The position numbers and the translations under genes are program-made. From Litchfieldia stipae (GTDB lineage: Bacteria > Bacillota > Bacilli > Bacillales > Bacillaceae_L), in the NCBI RefSeq assembly GCF_014837155.1, contig NZ_JACYHA010000032.1, forward strand, positions 1 to 33,201: 33,201 bases of DNA. The letters run 5' to 3'. The notes beneath the pieces were generated by a model. It made no database searches. It saw only the letters and a program-made list of their open reading frames with translations, and had not been told where the DNA came from. This document shows, piece after piece, positions 31,720-33,201 of the stretch. How positions within the stretch are numbered: position 1 is the first letter of the stretch; each line of letters begins with the position of its first letter.

Positions 31720-32820
31720 TTAAAATACTTTTTTGAATTTATCCCACCAATGTTTTTTAGGCTGAGACGTTTTTATTTTATTACTATAGAGAGGGACACT
31801 TCCTATTTGTTCATCTTTCATATAGATATCTATTGCACCAACTTCAAGTTGGTCTTTTTCGCTTTTCTTCTTATTATATGGAATTACTTTTAGTGCTATG
31901 TTTTTAATTTCATCTTTCTTTAAAGGATATTTGAAATCTTTTTTTATAAATAAGTTGTCAGTGTACACATCATCCAAAAGATTAGGGAGTTCATTTTTTT
32001 CCAAAATGTTAACTAATTTATAGCTGTTAAAGGCTTGGTTATAGAGGCTTTTGTGATCGTTCCAGTCATTTCGGTCATTGATTGTGACTGCGATTAATTG
32101 AAGGTTATCTTTCTCTGCTGTTGTAACAAGTGTACGTTTGGCTCTTTTTGTATAACCGGTTTTTCCTCCAGTACAGTAAGGATAAAGCTGAGTAAGTAAG
32201 CGATTTTTATTTTTCCATGTGACTGTTCCGTGTTTGCTGAGAGATTTAGCAGTATAAGATTTAGTTCCTGCTATTTTCGCGTATTCATCATTTTTCATGG
32301 CATAGCGTGTTAAGAGGGCCATATCATAAGCTGTGGAATAATGATTTTCATGATCATCTAAACCATGTGGATTCGCGAATACAGTATTTTTCATTCCTAT
32401 CTCTTTTGCTTTTTTGTTCATCATTGAAACAAAGGAGTCTAGATTTCCAGCAACATGCTCAGCAATTGCTACTGCCGAATCATTTCCTGAGCGGAGCATT
32501 AACCCATATACTAAATCCTCTAGCATTACTTTTTCTCCTGCTACAAGATATAGTGAGGAACCTTCAGTACCAGCTGCTTTGTTACTTATTGTGACTGTAT
32601 CTTTTAGCTTTCCTGATTCAATTGCAAGAATTGCGGTCATGATTTTCGTAATACTAGCGATTCTCATCTGTGTATGAGCATTCTTTTCATATAATACTCT
32701 TCCAGAGTGCTGCTCAAGTAAAACCGCTCCTTTTGCTGAAATAGCATAGCTAGTCAATGGTGAAGAAGTCATCACGAATAAAGTAATCAAGACAGCAAGG
32801 ATCGTTTTTAATCTTCTCAT
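31720..32820 (-). CDS. D-alanyl-D-alanine carboxypeptidase (DacB/DacF-like)
   Basis: The 366-residue penicillin-binding protein trims the terminal D-Ala from peptidoglycan stem peptides. A signal peptide (about 1-26, ending SYA) leads into the S11 peptidase domain. The three active-site motifs are S56-I-T-K59, S111-G-N and K220-T-G, in the usual order and spacing. A C-terminal beta domain follows, ending in a basic HWWDKFKKVF tail that may be an amphipathic membrane anchor. The start is ATG 32820 with AGAGGTGG upstream; a GTG at 32829 would add three residues. Which Bacillus paralogue it corresponds to cannot be settled, as no sporulation gene is adjacent. Confidence 0.9.
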   Translation of the reverse strand: MRRLKTILAVLITLFVMTSSPLTSYAISAKGAVLLEQHSGRVLYEKNAHTQMRIASITKIMTAILAIESGKLKDTVTISNKAAGTEGSSLYLVAGEKVMLEDLVYGLMLRSGNDSAVAIAEHVAGNLDSFVSMMNKKAKEIGMKNTVFANPHGLDDHENHYSTAYDMALLTRYAMKNDEYAKIAGTKSYTAKSLSKHGTVTWKNKNRLLTQLYPYCTGGKTGYTKRAKRTLVTTAEKDNLQLIAVTINDRNDWNDHKSLYNQAFNSYKLVNILEKNELPNLLDDVYTDNLFIKKDFKYPLKKDEIKNIALKVIPYNKKKSEKDQLEVGAIDIYMKDEQIGSVPLYSNKIKTSQPKKHWWDKFKKVF

Positions 32821-32943
32821 TCGTACCACCTCTCCATATTATTTTAGCTTTTTTATGATTTCTTAAATAACGGTTAATATGCATTAGTTGAAACTAAAAA
32901 GTAGGGAATTAATAATTACATAGTATTTCCAATGGATAATTGG

Positions 32944-33076
32944 TTGACTTCTATGAAGTTTGAATGGTATGATAGCAAAAGTTGAAAGCGAGATAGACTA
33001 TTCATCAATCAAGGAAAGTAACAGTCAAAACTATTTTAAAAAAATATTTGACAATAACTTTCGAGGATGATATATT
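32944..33076 (+). promoter_or_regulatory. Tandem rRNA promoters P1 and P2
   Basis: P1 is TTGACT (32944-32949), an 18-base spacer and TATGAT (32968-32973). P2 is TTGACA (33048-33053), a 17-base spacer and TATATT (33071-33076). Two sigma-A promoters about 100 bases apart just before a 16S gene are typical of Bacillus rrn operons. The stretch from 32830 to 32943 shows nothing else. Confidence 0.8.
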
Positions 33077-33095
33077 ATATTTCTGCTTCAAAAAA

Positions 33096-33112
33096 GTTCT
33101 TTGAAAACTGAA
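33096..33112 (+). promoter_or_regulatory. rRNA leader antitermination (boxA-like) element
   Basis: The leader contains GTTCTTTGAAAACTGAA, the conserved boxA-type sequence found before 16S genes in Bacilli, where it recruits Nus factors. It lies between promoter P2 and the 16S 5' end. Confidence 0.65.
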
Positions 33113-33170
33113 CACAATAAACAAGCGTCAACGTTTTATCAAGTAACAAACTATTGAGCAATCAATACTC

Positions 33171-33201
33171 TTTTTGGAGAGTTTGATCCTGGCTCAGGAT
33201 G
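33171..33201 (+). rRNA. rrs: 16S ribosomal RNA, first 31 bases
   Basis: The universal 16S 5' end is present: GGAGAGTTTGATCCTGGCTC followed by AGGATG, which includes the standard 27F primer site region. The gene runs off the right edge, and the part seen is too short for identification of the organism. Confidence 0.95.

Overview
The window looks like the chromosome of a low-GC Gram-positive member of the Bacillaceae. The signs are AT-rich intergenic DNA, strong AAGGAGG-type ribosome binding sites, frequent TTG and GTG starts, SunI/YnzG-like and CBO0543-like membrane proteins, a thioredoxin-coupled ArsC, a CysP-type sulfate permease, a PerR-box catalase, and a Bacillus-style rRNA promoter leading into the first 31 bases of a 16S gene at the right edge. 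The genus cannot be fixed from this sequence.

Layout. Bases 1-2900 hold small accessory genes: a SunI-like protein, a small membrane protein, an XRE regulator and two coupled CBO0543-type membrane proteins, followed by a decayed stretch and a palindromic repeat element. Bases 2944-5048 are an arsRBC arsenic-resistance operon. Bases 5099-6993 are a coupled YibE/F membrane-protein pair on the minus strand. A secreted protein, an unrecognised 49-residue protein and an azoreductase follow, the last with an operator-like palindrome at its promoter.

The core of the window, about 9.2-19.6 kb, is a flavin-based extracellular electron transfer (EET) locus like the one described in Listeria. It has a PplA-like lipoprotein with two tandem domains. 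A minus-strand operon encodes NADH dehydrogenase Ndh2 with an extra C-terminal membrane domain, a Gx-transporter/EetB protein and a polyprenyl diphosphate synthase (DmkB/HepT). A divergent plus-strand operon encodes an ApbE/FmnB flavin transferase lipoprotein, a UbiA/MenA-type prenyltransferase (DmkA) and a dedicated EcfA1-EcfA2-EcfT module. In this model Ndh2 passes NADH electrons to a dedicated demethylmenaquinone pool, and FMN exported with help from the ECF module is attached by FmnB to the surface lipoprotein. Three features stand out: what looks like a decayed EetA remnant between ndh2 and eetB, matching Rex-type palindromes at the fmnB and pplA promoters, and a 103-bp tandem repeat array between pplA and dmkB.

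The right third has nicotinate phosphoribosyltransferase (NAD salvage), an unknown membrane protein, a ribonuclease J, an ArsN1/PAT-like acetyltransferase, a Gfo/Idh/MocA oxidoreductase, a DUF1646 permease, a SET-domain protein, a tiny protein with four Cys-Cys pairs, two thioredoxin-fold proteins, CysP, catalase with a perfect PerR box, a D,D-carboxypeptidase and the start of an rRNA operon.
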